A stretch of 64,000 nt of DNA from Mesorhizobium temperatum (GCF_002284575.1 NZ_NPKJ01000062.1:1-64000); one strand, 5' to 3'; shown: positions 8,122-16,946, numbered from the stretch's first letter. The notes: generated from the letters alone by a model not told the origin. Program-made: numbers and translations.

Positions 8122-11100
8122 TGCCAATCCTGCAATACCCTGAAGACCGGCCGGCGCTCGGCACGTTCGGCGCTGTCGATTACAAGCCAGCGCAAGAAAC
8201 CGATGTCGCGCCAGACATTGCAACGCTGCTCGGCGCCAGCTTCAGGCAGGACAACATGATTGGTTCGATGGCCTCGAACAAGCTGGCCGGCGTCGATCTG
8301 GCCGCGCGTGAAGATGGCTTCAGCGGCGATGTGATGTGGGACCAGATCAAGGGGACGCCTTACGAAACGCATTGGGATCGGTTTGCGAACGTCTTCAATC
8401 GCCCCGGCTTCGAAGCGATGAAAGCTCAAATCGACATGGAAACCGAAGACCGGCGAACGGTCGATGCGGGCGGCTGGTGGGGGACGGGCGCTTCCATGCT
8501 GGCGAGTGTTGTCGACGTGCCGTCCTTAATCCCTGGCGGGCAATTGGTCACAAGTGTTCGACTTGGGCAGGCAGCGTTGCGAACCGGCGCGCGAACTGCT
8601 GTCGCCGGGGCGTTGGGTGCTGGTGCTTCTGAGATAGCCTTGCAAGCGACACAACAGACTCGGCCCTTGGCCGAAAGCGCGGTTGCCATTGGAGCCGGTA
8701 CGGTCCTGGGCGGGCTGCTCGGCGCCGGGGCGGGTGCTCTCTTCTCGCGCGCCGAACGTAAAGCCGCATTCGCTTCTGTCGAACGCGCACTGCAGGACCA
8801 TGTTCCGACGCCTGAACAGGTTGCAGCTCATGCCGAAGGCATAGGCGCTGCGGCCGTCGATCGGCCCGTCCTCGGTGACTACGGCATCGCCTCCGGCGCA
8901 AAGACCGTGGGCGCACTGCAGTCTGGCTTCAATCCGACGTTGCGAGGCTCGCATAGTCCCTCGGCGCCGTCTCGTGAGATTATGGCCAACATGGCGGAGA
9001 CTGGCTACTACATCGAAAAGAATGTGCGCGGCGAAGGCAATCTCGCCGTCGAAAGCGCCGTCAAGTATTGGGACCGGGGCGCCCTGACTAAAGCCCTGGA
9101 AGACATGCGCGGCACCTATGCCAAGGCACGGCAAACGCCTGGCTTTGAGATGACGCCGGAAGAGTTTCGGACGGCTGTCAGCAAGGCGATGCGCCGTGGT
9201 GATGTCGGCGAAAACGATGCAGTGTCTGCCGCGGCGCAATCGTGGCGCAAGACGCTGTTCGATCCGCTGAAGGATGAGGCAATCGCCGCGGGCCTGCTGC
9301 CGGCGGATGTCAACGTCAAGACGGCAACGTCCTACCTGACCCGCCTTTGGAATTCGCAGCGCCTCAATGCCGGCGAAGCGCGCTTCAAGCAAATCGTCAA
9401 GCCATGGATCGATGACCAGCTCGCGCAACTAGAGTTCAAGGCCGATGAAATCCGCGTGGGTAATCGGATTGTCGATGCTGAAAAGCGGCGTGAGGCATTC
9501 GGCCAAGTCTCGGAACGTCTCGAAAACATCGAAAGCCGTCTGGCTGGCCGGCAGGGCATTCGGCAACGCAAGCAAGCGGACCTCGGGCAATTGCAACAGA
9601 CCCGGCAAGACGTGCTGAAGGAGCGCGCTCCGCCGGATCTGGTGAAGATGCTGCGCGGCACCGACGAAAATGCCGTGATGGTCGACACGGTGAAACAGGC
9701 TCGGGCTGCTGCTCGATCTGCTGGCAAGAAACAGTCGTTTGCCGAGCGCTCGCCAGTCCTGGCCGTCATCAAGCGCAAGGGTGGCGTGCGTGTCGGCTCA
9801 AAGCTGGACTTTGAACTGCGCGCAATGGACGTGACGCCAAAGTCGCATCCTGGCCTTTTCATCAAGAAAGGCGGGATTGGCGATGTCGACAACTTCGTCC
9901 AGTCGGAAGACGAGATTTTCGCCAATCTGCCCGCTGATGGTAGCGGGTACGTCGACCCGGTGGCAGTTATGGAATCGATCCGCTCTGAGCTGGGCGGAAA
10001 CCCGCTGCGCACGGCAGAGGAAGAGGCCACAGCGGCGGCGCTAGATAATCTGGACCAAGTGGCCAGCGAATGGCTGGACCGCGTTGGCCTGGCTCCCAAT
10101 GCCTCGGTGAAGGATGTCCGCGACTTCATCGCGCGCGTGACCGGCGCCGAAAAGAATACGGCCGGCATCGACACGCGAATCTCCCGCTTCGAACAGGAGA
10201 TTGAAGACTTCGACAGGACAACCGACGCCATCGTCAATGAGAGCAAAATCACTGCTGCTGAAGCGAAGGCCGTAGGCGAAGAGCTGGAGAAGCTGGAAGC
10301 CGAACTTGATGCCGTGAAGGATCTCGCCAACTCGTCGCCGCGTGTTGCTCTGGTGGTCGACTACGGCACGACACGGCGCGACTTGTTCAAGGCAAAGCTG
10401 AAGGAGCGCACGCTCTCAAAACGCGTCGATGCACTCAAGCGGTTGATAGCAGAAAGTGGTAGGCCTGCGAGTGCTCCAGCCCGCAAGACGGTCACCAATG
10501 TCGCTGGCGATGCCATACCGATCGGCGCGGGCGAGGTTCCTGCGCGCGGGCTGGCTCCGGCCAATCTCGGCGATGATGGCAATCTGTACGTTGGCAAGCC
10601 TGGCGGCGTGCATTTCGAAATCGATAGCCCGCGCAATGTGCAATTTACCGATGTGGGGTTCGTTACGCCTGACGGGCAGTATCTCACCCGGAAAGAGGCG
10701 CTGGCCTGGACGCGTGCCCATGAAGGCGGCAACGTGAAGCCGTCCGACAACATGAACGGCGGCCTGGACGCTCTCGACTATCGGGAACAAGTGCCCGAAG
10801 GAAAGAAAATGGGCGCCACCGCTTCGGTGAACGACAGCGGACACGGCGCGATTAATGATGAAATCCTGGCCGAACTTAACGCCAAGTCGATCGACCTGGA
10901 GCGGCTGCGCGCCAACATCGACGGGCTCAAGGTGAAGGCTGACAAGCTGGAACCGATGATGCCCAAGGTGAAACAGGAAATCCCTGACTTCGTGTCGCCG
11001 GAAGACCGCGCCGATTATGTCAAAGGCATCGTTGACGATATTTTCTCGCAGCTTACCGGCCGCGCAAATCAGGGCATGCCGTCCTATGATATGACGGTGG

Positions 11101-12713
11101 CGGCGCGCGGTCCCCTGAAGGAACGCACGTTCAACATTCCCGATCACCTGATTGAAGAATTCCTCGAGCACGACATTGAGCTGATCGGCCGGCGCTATGC
11201 CCGCGTCATGGCGGCCGATGTCGAGCTGACGAATCTGGATAAGCGCCTCGGTGGCGCCGGCAAACCGACGCTGCAAAGCCAGCTAGATCGGGTGAGGGCG
11301 GATTACCTGACCCTGCGCGAAGCGGTGAATGCCGGTGACTTCGAACCGAAGGCGCGCGAAAAGGCGCTGCTGGAGCTCGCTCGTAGCGAGAAGAGCGACA
11401 TCGAAGACATTGGCAGCGTGCGCGATTTGCTGCGCGGTCAATACAAGGTCGACACGCAACACACTAATTATGCTCGGGTGCTGCGCGTGGCCGGCGTGTT
11501 CAACTATATGCGCTCGCTGGGCGGGGTGCTCGCCTCGTCGCTCGCCGATGCTGCCCGGCCGCCGATGGTTCATGGCCTGCGCCGCTACATGGGCGAGGGC
11601 ATTGCGCCGCTGGTAACCAACCTGAAGGCGATCAAGTTGGCCGTCGAGGATGCCAAGCTGCTGGGCGCCGTGACGGAACGGTCGTTGCAGGGGCGCCTTG
11701 CAACGATGGCCGAACTGGCGGACCCGTATGCCAGCAACTCGCCCTTCGAGCGCTTTATCGACAACATGGCGAATACGTTTTCGAAAATGACGTTGCTGCC
11801 GTTTTGGAACGATATGCACAAGTCCATTGCCTCGGTTCTGGTCCAAAACCGGCTGCTGAAAAATGCCGCGGTGGATTATGAAAAGCTCGGTAAGGCCGAA
11901 CTGAAATACATGGGCTTCCTCGGCATTGATGCTCATATGGCCGAACGGATTTCAAAACAGTTTGCCGAATTTGGCGATGTCGACGGAAACGTCCACATTC
12001 CGGGAATTGCGAACTGGAGCGACGAGGGCGCACGGCGCGCGTTCGCTGCTGCGGTCAACAAAGACGTGGATTCGATCATCGTCACCAAGGGTGTGGGCGA
12101 TGTCCCGTTGTTCGCTCATACCCCGACCGGGCGGGCTCTGCTCCAGTTCAAAACATTCGGTCTTGCGTCCAACCAAAGAGTGCTGATGCGCGGCCTTCAG
12201 GAAGGGCCGGGCTCGTTCATCACCGGAACGATTGGCATGTCCACGCTGGGAATGGTCGCCGCCTACGCAAAGATGGTCGAGTCAAACCGCGACTGGAACG
12301 ATAATCCCGGATACTGGATTGCGGAAGGGCTGGACAAATCGGGCCTCTTCTCGCTTGCTTTCGAGGTGAACAACACATGGGAAAAGCTGGGCGGGTCGGG
12401 GATCTTTGTTGGGGCCGCTGCGGCCTTTCCCGACAGGATGCAGCGCGCGCCAGCGTCACGATACGCAAACCGTGATGCCTTCGGCTCGCTGCTCGGCCCG
12501 TCATTCCAGCTCGGGACGGATGCGGCGCAGTTGCTCGGCATCGGCGCGCGGGCAACTCACGGTGATATCGACCTGAACGAAGCCGACATCAATCGTGCTT
12601 TCAAAATGGCCCCGTTTCTGACGCTGCCTTACTTCCGGTGGGCAATCGAAGGGGGCTTCGGCCTCGATGACGCCGGCCTAAAGCCGCAGCTCAAGGAAGC
12701 GGTAGCCGAGTAG
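8121..12713 (+). CDS. Giant internal virion / ejection protein (T7 gp16 position)
   Basis: The product is 1530 residues, the largest in the window. It has an Ala/Gly-rich hydrophobic stretch near residues 186-208 and long charged helical parts between about residues 390 and 760. The C-terminal third contains amphipathic helices and another hydrophobic patch. No enzymatic motif was found. Giant helical proteins with glycine-rich membrane-active patches at this position form the DNA ejection channel in podoviruses. The start overlaps the preceding stop (TGATG). The gene ends two bases before the converging minus-strand gene, so the plus-strand virion operon is interrupted here. Confidence 0.7.
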   Translation: MPILQYPEDRPALGTFGAVDYKPAQETDVAPDIATLLGASFRQDNMIGSMASNKLAGVDLAAREDGFSGDVMWDQIKGTPYETHWDRFANVFNRPGFEAMKAQIDMETEDRRTVDAGGWWGTGASMLASVVDVPSLIPGGQLVTSVRLGQAALRTGARTAVAGALGAGASEIALQATQQTRPLAESAVAIGAGTVLGGLLGAGAGALFSRAERKAAFASVERALQDHVPTPEQVAAHAEGIGAAAVDRPVLGDYGIASGAKTVGALQSGFNPTLRGSHSPSAPSREIMANMAETGYYIEKNVRGEGNLAVESAVKYWDRGALTKALEDMRGTYAKARQTPGFEMTPEEFRTAVSKAMRRGDVGENDAVSAAAQSWRKTLFDPLKDEAIAAGLLPADVNVKTATSYLTRLWNSQRLNAGEARFKQIVKPWIDDQLAQLEFKADEIRVGNRIVDAEKRREAFGQVSERLENIESRLAGRQGIRQRKQADLGQLQQTRQDVLKERAPPDLVKMLRGTDENAVMVDTVKQARAAARSAGKKQSFAERSPVLAVIKRKGGVRVGSKLDFELRAMDVTPKSHPGLFIKKGGIGDVDNFVQSEDEIFANLPADGSGYVDPVAVMESIRSELGGNPLRTAEEEATAAALDNLDQVASEWLDRVGLAPNASVKDVRDFIARVTGAEKNTAGIDTRISRFEQEIEDFDRTTDAIVNESKITAAEAKAVGEELEKLEAELDAVKDLANSSPRVALVVDYGTTRRDLFKAKLKERTLSKRVDALKRLIAESGRPASAPARKTVTNVAGDAIPIGAGEVPARGLAPANLGDDGNLYVGKPGGVHFEIDSPRNVQFTDVGFVTPDGQYLTRKEALAWTRAHEGGNVKPSDNMNGGLDALDYREQVPEGKKMGATASVNDSGHGAINDEILAELNAKSIDLERLRANIDGLKVKADKLEPMMPKVKQEIPDFVSPEDRADYVKGIVDDIFSQLTGRANQGMPSYDMTVAARGPLKERTFNIPDHLIEEFLEHDIELIGRRYARVMAADVELTNLDKRLGGAGKPTLQSQLDRVRADYLTLREAVNAGDFEPKAREKALLELARSEKSDIEDIGSVRDLLRGQYKVDTQHTNYARVLRVAGVFNYMRSLGGVLASSLADAARPPMVHGLRRYMGEGIAPLVTNLKAIKLAVEDAKLLGAVTERSLQGRLATMAELADPYASNSPFERFIDNMANTFSKMTLLPFWNDMHKSIASVLVQNRLLKNAAVDYEKLGKAELKYMGFLGIDAHMAERISKQFAEFGDVDGNVHIPGIANWSDEGARRAFAAAVNKDVDSIIVTKGVGDVPLFAHTPTGRALLQFKTFGLASNQRVLMRGLQEGPGSFITGTIGMSTLGMVAAYAKMVESNRDWNDNPGYWIAEGLDKSGLFSLAFEVNNTWEKLGGSGIFVGAAAAFPDRMQRAPASRYANRDAFGSLLGPSFQLGTDAAQLLGIGARATHGDIDLNEADINRAFKMAPFLTLPYFRWAIEGGFGLDDAGLKPQLKEAVAE

Positions 12714-12715
12714 AG

Positions 12716-13018
12716 TTATTCGCCGATTTGAAGCAACCGGGCATCAAGCGCGGCCTTTGCTTGGGCGTATTCGAAATGAAAGCACTGTTCTTCGGCGACT
12801 TCGAAGATGGCCTCAGCGACTAACCGTAGCCGCGTCTTATATGGAAGACTTGCAAAACGAGGATCAGGCTCGCCTAATGTGCGGCCATTGCAGGCAAAAA
12901 ACCAGCGAACGCACTGAGTAGAAATGAGCGCGTCGGCTTTGCTCATGCTGCAAAGCGGAGATTCTGCCAAAGCCGGCGACGATAGCATCAGCACGAAGAC
13001 GGCAAGAGCTTTCCGCAT
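12716..13018 (-). CDS. Exported cysteine-containing protein, candidate moron
   Basis: The 100-residue product begins M-R-K followed by a hydrophobic stretch ending A-L-A, a typical Sec signal peptide of about 18 residues. The mature part carries four Cys, which suggests two disulfides in the periplasm. ATG 13018 is chosen over a TTG at 13033 because the signal peptide then starts with Met-Arg-Lys and AGGGG lies just upstream. It is the second gene of a two-gene minus-strand unit, eight bases after the membrane protein gene. I do not recognise the family. A role in superinfection exclusion or envelope change is only inference. Confidence 0.65.
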   Translation of the reverse strand: MRKALAVFVLMLSSPALAESPLCSMSKADALISTQCVRWFFACNGRTLGEPDPRFASLPYKTRLRLVAEAIFEVAEEQCFHFEYAQAKAALDARLLQIGE

Positions 13019-13026
13019 GTGCGCCC

Positions 13027-13254
13027 CTAGCAATTAATTGTGTCGTCGGACCTGCCGCCGTAGTTCCAGCACTTCTCGAAAGTGCCGCCGCCGTCGGGCC
13101 TGTCAATGAAACTGGTGATGGCAATCGCTATCGCCACCACTCCCAGCAAACCGATCAAGATGCCGAAACCACTATAGCGCGGATTCTGCCAGAACCCTGG
13201 CTGAGCCGGCACAATCTTCTTTTTAGATGCGGAGTCGATCAAAATGGCGACCAC
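13027..13254 (-). CDS. Small single-span membrane protein, candidate moron
   Basis: The reading frame gives 75 residues with a basic segment (S-K-K-K) before one clear transmembrane helix (about residues 29-48) and a C-terminal tail with two Cys. The start is uncertain: GTG 13254 lacks a good ribosome site, and TTG 13242 is an alternative. With the GTG start the 5' end overlaps the head-to-head tail fibre gene by 11 bases. It precedes the exported protein gene by eight bases, so the two probably form one transcript. No family was recognised. Confidence 0.5.
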   Translation of the reverse strand: MVAILIDSASKKKIVPAQPGFWQNPRYSGFGILIGLLGVVAIAIAITSFIDRPDGGGTFEKCWNYGGRSDDTINC

Positions 13255-14269
13255 TTCGGTTGATCAGGTCACTGGCTATGGCGAAACGGTAGCATATAAG
13301 GCTCCGTGCCGCCTAGCGACCACGGCAAACATCGTTCTGAGTGGTTTACAGACGATCGACGGCAGCGTCACGGCTGCTAACGACCGGATCCTGGTGAAGA
13401 ACCAAAGCGTGCCCTCGCAAAATGGCATTTACATCGCCGCAAGCTCCACCTGGCAGCGCGCGCGGGACTTCGACAGTAACCGCGACATCACCAAGGGAAC
13501 GCGCGTTGCCGTCACAGATGGAACAGTAGGGGGAACTACAGTCTGGGCCGTGACGGCAGCCAACCCTATCACCGTTGGAACGACATCGATCACCTTCGCC
13601 AACGCCTTCACCGGTGAGCTCGTGGCCAATCTGCCCGGTGCCCTGGATGACGCCATTCACGATGCCACGGCCAAGTCTACGCCCGTCGACGCGGACGAAA
13701 TGCTGCTGTGGGACAGCGTTTCGGCGGCAATCAGAAAAATCACATGGGCAAATGTGAAGGCCGGCATTCTCGCCTATTTCAACGGGACGGCGAAGGCGCT
13801 CCCGATCGACGCTGATCGCGTCTGGTCCGGGGACAGCACCGCCTCCAATGTGCCGGTCTATTCGACATGGACCCAAGTCAAGGCGTTCCTGAAGACCTAT
13901 TTCGACACGCTTTACCAGGCCATCGACGCTCAACTGTCCTCGCTCATCCGGCAGAACAGCCAGAGCGCGGCCTATACGCTCGTCCTGACCGATAGCGGGA
14001 AACACATCTACCACCCGGCCGCCGACACGACGGCGCGCATCTGGACGATCCCGGCTAATGCCTCCGTAGCTTTCCCGATCGGGACGGCCATCACCTTCGA
14101 CAATGACTTCGGCGCGGGCGTCATCACGATTGCCATCACGTCAGACACTCTCGTCCTGGTGGGAACCGTAGGCTCCACAGGCAGCAGGACGCTGGCATCA
14201 GGCGGGCAGGCGACAGCCATCAAGGTTACGTCGACCCGCTGGCGGATCTCTGGAACGGGGCTGACCTGA
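13244..14269 (+). CDS. Tail fibre / appendage-like protein
   Basis: The 341-residue protein contains the block N-D-R-I-L-V-K-N-Q-S followed by N-G-I-Y and W-x-R-A-x-D-F-D. This is a common module in phage tail fibre and tail spike N-terminal regions. The remainder is Thr/Val/Ala-rich and likely beta-structured. ATG 13244 follows GGAG at 13231-13234. It overlaps the next gene by one base (TGATG). T7 carries its tail fibre gene at the same place, after the internal core genes, which supports a host-recognition role. The receptor cannot be guessed. Confidence 0.7.
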   Translation: MATTSVDQVTGYGETVAYKAPCRLATTANIVLSGLQTIDGSVTAANDRILVKNQSVPSQNGIYIAASSTWQRARDFDSNRDITKGTRVAVTDGTVGGTTVWAVTAANPITVGTTSITFANAFTGELVANLPGALDDAIHDATAKSTPVDADEMLLWDSVSAAIRKITWANVKAGILAYFNGTAKALPIDADRVWSGDSTASNVPVYSTWTQVKAFLKTYFDTLYQAIDAQLSSLIRQNSQSAAYTLVLTDSGKHIYHPAADTTARIWTIPANASVAFPIGTAITFDNDFGAGVITIAITSDTLVLVGTVGSTGSRTLASGGQATAIKVTSTRWRISGTGLT

Positions 14270-14925
14270 TGCCGTCCGTCATGCACATGGCGCTTGCCTC
14301 CTATGGCAGCTCGGCGGCGCCGAACGTGGTACAGCGCACCACCACAGGCGGCGCGGCGCGCACCACATCAACGGTGCTGGCCTGGGCGGCGGCGACAGCG
14401 GGCAACCTCATTGTCGTCGAGTTCATCTGTGAGATGAATGCTGCAGCGCCGACAACACCGGCTGGCTATTCTTTGTGGCCTTCAGGTAATTTTGTCGGCG
14501 GTACGTGGACGACCAGTATCTTCTATAAGCTCGCGGCCGGTGGAGAGACCGGCGTTACGATCACTCACGGCAACAACGTGACCTGTTCTGCAATGCGGGA
14601 GTTTGGAAGCACGTCAGGAACTATCGACTTTGTCGCACCCTCAACCGGAACCAGCGTTAACCCGGACCCGCCGTCGCTCACCCCAGCCGGTGGGGCAAAG
14701 AACTACCTGTGGGTCGCTGGTGCTTCCTACATCACTACGAGCGTGAATGCCTTTTCCAGCGGCTACTTGGATGGCGTGACAGGAGCCTCGACTAGTGCAG
14801 GACACCTAAGCCGCGTCAGCTCGGCAGAGCGCGCGGCTGCAGCAGCTGTGGAAGATCCTGGTACGCTGACATTGGCGGCGTCTAGCGCTTGGGCCGCTTT
14901 CACTTATGCGGTTTCTCCAGCCTGA
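14269..14925 (+). CDS. Phage appendage protein, beta-rich, 218 aa
   Basis: The protein is low in charge and rich in Gly, Ser, Thr and Ala, with alternating hydrophobic residues as in beta-sandwich or lectin-like phage proteins. It has no signal peptide and no catalytic motif that I recognise. Its ATG overlaps the stop of the tail fibre-like gene, so both are translated together. A second fibre subunit, a chaperone or a receptor-binding tip are all possible. The function remains unknown. Confidence 0.6.
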   Translation: MPSVMHMALASYGSSAAPNVVQRTTTGGAARTTSTVLAWAAATAGNLIVVEFICEMNAAAPTTPAGYSLWPSGNFVGGTWTTSIFYKLAAGGETGVTITHGNNVTCSAMREFGSTSGTIDFVAPSTGTSVNPDPPSLTPAGGAKNYLWVAGASYITTSVNAFSSGYLDGVTGASTSAGHLSRVSSAERAAAAAVEDPGTLTLAASSAWAAFTYAVSPA

Positions 14926-14958
14926 ATATATCTGCGTCAGAAAATCAAGGAGCCTCCC

Positions 14959-15726
14959 ATGGACATGACGTTCAAGGGCGCTGCGAAGCGCCTGGACGAT
15001 ATCGACTTGCCGAAACTTGGCGCGCAGATCGGCGCCGGCGAGGACGAACTGCACGCTTTCATCGACGTGGAAACGCGCGGCTCTGGCTTCGACGCGCAGG
15101 GGCGCCCTGTCATCCTCTTCGAGCGGCACAAATTCTACCAGTACGTGCCGGCAGCAAAACGCACTCAGGCTGTCAATGCCGGTCTCGCCAATAAGACGCC
15201 GGGCGGCTACGGCAAGGAAAGCGAGCAATACGGCAAGCTTCTGAAGGCCATTGCCATCGATCGCAAGGCCGCGCTCTACTCCTGCTCATGGGGCCTGGCG
15301 CAGGTCATGGGCTTCAATCACAATCTTGCCGGCTACGATACGGTGGAGGCGATGGTTTCCGCCTTCATGGCTGACGAAGAGGCGCATCTTCAAGCGGCGG
15401 TGAACTTCATCAAGAACACGCACCTTGACGATGAACTGCGCGCCCACAATTGGGCCGGCTTCGCGAAAGGCTACAACGGCGCTGGCTATCGCAAGAACGC
15501 CTACGATACCAAGCTCGCCAATGCCTACCGCAAGTGGTCGCGTATCAAGGATACGCCGTGGCCACAGGCAGCCCCGCCAGCACCCGCGAAGCCAATCCCG
15601 GTTCCACAGCCGCCTGCCGTGCCAAAACCGCCTTTAGTGGCTCCTGTGCCGCCCGAGTATCCGGAACGCAATTGGCTTTGGAAAGCTCTGTTCGCCATTC
15701 TGAAATGGATATTCGGAAGGAAATGA
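14959..15726 (+). CDS. Endolysin, N-acetylmuramidase family, with C-terminal hydrophobic tail
   Basis: The 255-residue enzyme has an N-acetylmuramidase domain (about residues 5-200). The likely catalytic Glu38 lies in F-I-D-V-E-T-R-G, followed by F-E-R-H-K-F and S-W-G-L-A-Q-V-M-G-F-N, which are hallmarks of this endolysin family. A Pro/Ala-rich linker (about 205-235) leads to a Trp-rich hydrophobic tail at 238-255. There is no N-terminal signal peptide, so release would depend on a holin, or the tail could bind membrane. AAGGAG lies upstream of ATG 14959. The gene opens the lysis cassette. Confidence 0.85.
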   Translation: MDMTFKGAAKRLDDIDLPKLGAQIGAGEDELHAFIDVETRGSGFDAQGRPVILFERHKFYQYVPAAKRTQAVNAGLANKTPGGYGKESEQYGKLLKAIAIDRKAALYSCSWGLAQVMGFNHNLAGYDTVEAMVSAFMADEEAHLQAAVNFIKNTHLDDELRAHNWAGFAKGYNGAGYRKNAYDTKLANAYRKWSRIKDTPWPQAAPPAPAKPIPVPQPPAVPKPPLVAPVPPEYPERNWLWKALFAILKWIFGRK

Positions 15727-15728
15727 CC

Positions 15729-15941
15729 ATGTGGACCCGCATCAAAAGCTATTTCTCCGACAGTGAAACCATCTTCTGGGCGCGACTTCAGGCGGCGATC
15801 GGTGTCGTTGCTGCCGTCGTGACCTACGTTGACCCGCAAGTGCTGGCGCCGCTCATCCCGAGCGAGATTTTCCCGTGGTTCCTCGTCATCAATGGCTTGC
15901 TGACTGAGTTCCTTCGCCGCCGCCGCGCGGAGGATCTGTGA
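15729..15941 (+). CDS. Small membrane protein, candidate holin
   Basis: The 70-residue protein has one long or two short hydrophobic segments (about residues 18-35 and 47-60) and ends in R-R-R-R plus acidic residues, as class II or III holins often do. ATG 15729 lies eight bases after GGAAGG (15715-15720); the in-frame ATG 15723 is too close to that site. It begins two bases after the endolysin stop, and its own stop overlaps the next start. Position next to the muramidase and the spanins supports a holin role. The sequence alone does not prove pore formation. Confidence 0.6.
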   Translation: MWTRIKSYFSDSETIFWARLQAAIGVVAAVVTYVDPQVLAPLIPSEIFPWFLVINGLLTEFLRRRRAEDL

Positions 15942-16180
15942 TGGAACGCGCCGCCTGGTTCTGCCCATCCTGTCAGAAATATCACGCTCCGCATGTCGAT
16001 ACGTGCCCAGCGGTCACGCTTGGACTGCCAACTCAGCCGCTCATGCCCCAAACGTACCCGCGCCCCGGTAGCGCTGGCGATGTGCCTTCGCGGCTCCTTG
16101 AGGGGCTGAAATACACTCAGCCCTTCGGCATTGGCACTATGATCTGGAACGGGCAGGCAACCACTGGCGGCGTCCAATGA
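15941..16180 (+). CDS. Small zinc-ribbon-like phage protein, 79 aa
   Basis: The N-terminus holds C-P-S-C followed by two His and a further Cys within 15 residues, a plausible zinc-binding cluster. The rest is Pro/Gly-rich without clear structure. The ATG overlaps the TGA of the candidate holin gene and follows GGAGG. It sits inside the lysis cassette directly before the Rz-like gene, with a four-base overlap. No family is known to me, and a lysis-timing or DNA-binding role would be a guess. Confidence 0.6.
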   Translation: MERAAWFCPSCQKYHAPHVDTCPAVTLGLPTQPLMPQTYPRPGSAGDVPSRLLEGLKYTQPFGIGTMIWNGQATTGGVQ

Positions 16181-16425
16181 GCGCGCTACTCGGCTTCATC
16201 CTCAGCAATCCAACCATCCTCGCTATTGGCGCGGGCGTCATCGCCGTAGCTGGCGCATGGTTCAAAGGCCGGCTCTCAGGCGCAAAGGCCGAACGCAACG
16301 CACAGAAGGCCAAGGAGGCCGACGCATATGCAAAGCATCTTCAGGATATCCAGAACGCCGCCAATGCTCGCAGTTCTGTTGACGCTGGCAGGCTGCCAGA
16401 CCGCGACCCTTACAAGAGGGACTAA
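16177..16425 (+). CDS. Rz-like i-spanin
   Basis: The 82-residue product has an N-terminal transmembrane helix (about residues 13-29) followed by a charged Ala/Lys/Glu helix that predicts a coiled coil. This is the layout of inner-membrane spanins (Rz). A lipoprotein gene starts inside it in another frame, the classical Rz/Rz1 arrangement. Rz and Rz1 join across the periplasm and fuse the two membranes in the last step of lysis. ATG 16177 overlaps the preceding TGA. At 82 residues it is shorter than lambda Rz. Confidence 0.75.
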   Translation: MSALLGFILSNPTILAIGAGVIAVAGAWFKGRLSGAKAERNAQKAKEADAYAKHLQDIQNAANARSSVDAGRLPDRDPYKRD

Positions 16426-16537
16426 GGCAGTCTGTTCCGTGTTCCCGCCGATCACCTATTCGAGCAAGGACACGCCAGAAACGACAATCCAGATCCGGCG
16501 CCACAATGCCGGGTTCGATGCGTACTGCAAGAAATAG
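16328..16537 (+). CDS. Rz1-like o-spanin lipoprotein, nested in the Rz-like gene
   Basis: This 69-residue ORF starts inside the Rz-like gene in a different frame and runs past its end. It begins with a basic n-region, then a hydrophobic core ending L-A-G-C, a lipobox with Cys23 as the acylated residue. The mature part is short and Thr-rich with two further Cys. Overlap with an i-spanin frame is strong evidence for Rz1. The lipid would place it in the outer membrane facing the Rz coiled coil. Confidence 0.75.
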   Translation: MQSIFRISRTPPMLAVLLTLAGCQTATLTRGTKAVCSVFPPITYSSKDTPETTIQIRRHNAGFDAYCKK

Positions 16538-16577
16538 CGGGGCAGGGCATTTGACCGATGAAAACGGAGATGACCAG

Positions 16578-16946
16578 ATGCGTGCGCCAAGCATAGACTG
16601 GAAATTGAACGCAAACTCAATCGGTTTGCTGGCGATGTTCGCGGCACAGGCTGCCTTTGCCGGCTACGTCTATTCCGAGCATGTTTCTGGCCTCAGCGGG
16701 GCATGGAGCGAGATCGGCAAGCTTCAGATCGAAGTGAGGCGGATCGATGACATCACGCGCGCCAGCAGCCAGGCTATATCCGGTCTCGATTATCGCGTCA
16801 CGACTGTCGAATCCATGGCGAGGGAAGCAATCTCCGCGAACCGGGAAACATCGGCCGTGCTCGGGGAGCTCAAGTCTGACCTCCGTGTCGCGAAAGAGAT
16901 TTTAGTCCGGCTGGAGGCTACTTCGAATCGATCGCCGACGCGCTGA
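16578..16946 (+). CDS. Membrane-anchored coiled-coil phage protein, 122 aa
   Basis: The N-terminus carries one transmembrane helix (about residues 14-33), then a long region of heptad-like Ile/Leu/Val spacing with many Arg and Glu. ATG 16578 is chosen because GGAG at 16566-16569 lies eight bases upstream; the longer frame from 16506 lacks such a site and overlaps Rz1. It is the last gene of the lysis operon before the terminator at 17010-17046. It may be a second spanin-like or holin-associated protein, but no family was recognised. Confidence 0.6.
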   Translation: MRAPSIDWKLNANSIGLLAMFAAQAAFAGYVYSEHVSGLSGAWSEIGKLQIEVRRIDDITRASSQAISGLDYRVTTVESMAREAISANRETSAVLGELKSDLRVAKEILVRLEATSNRSPTR

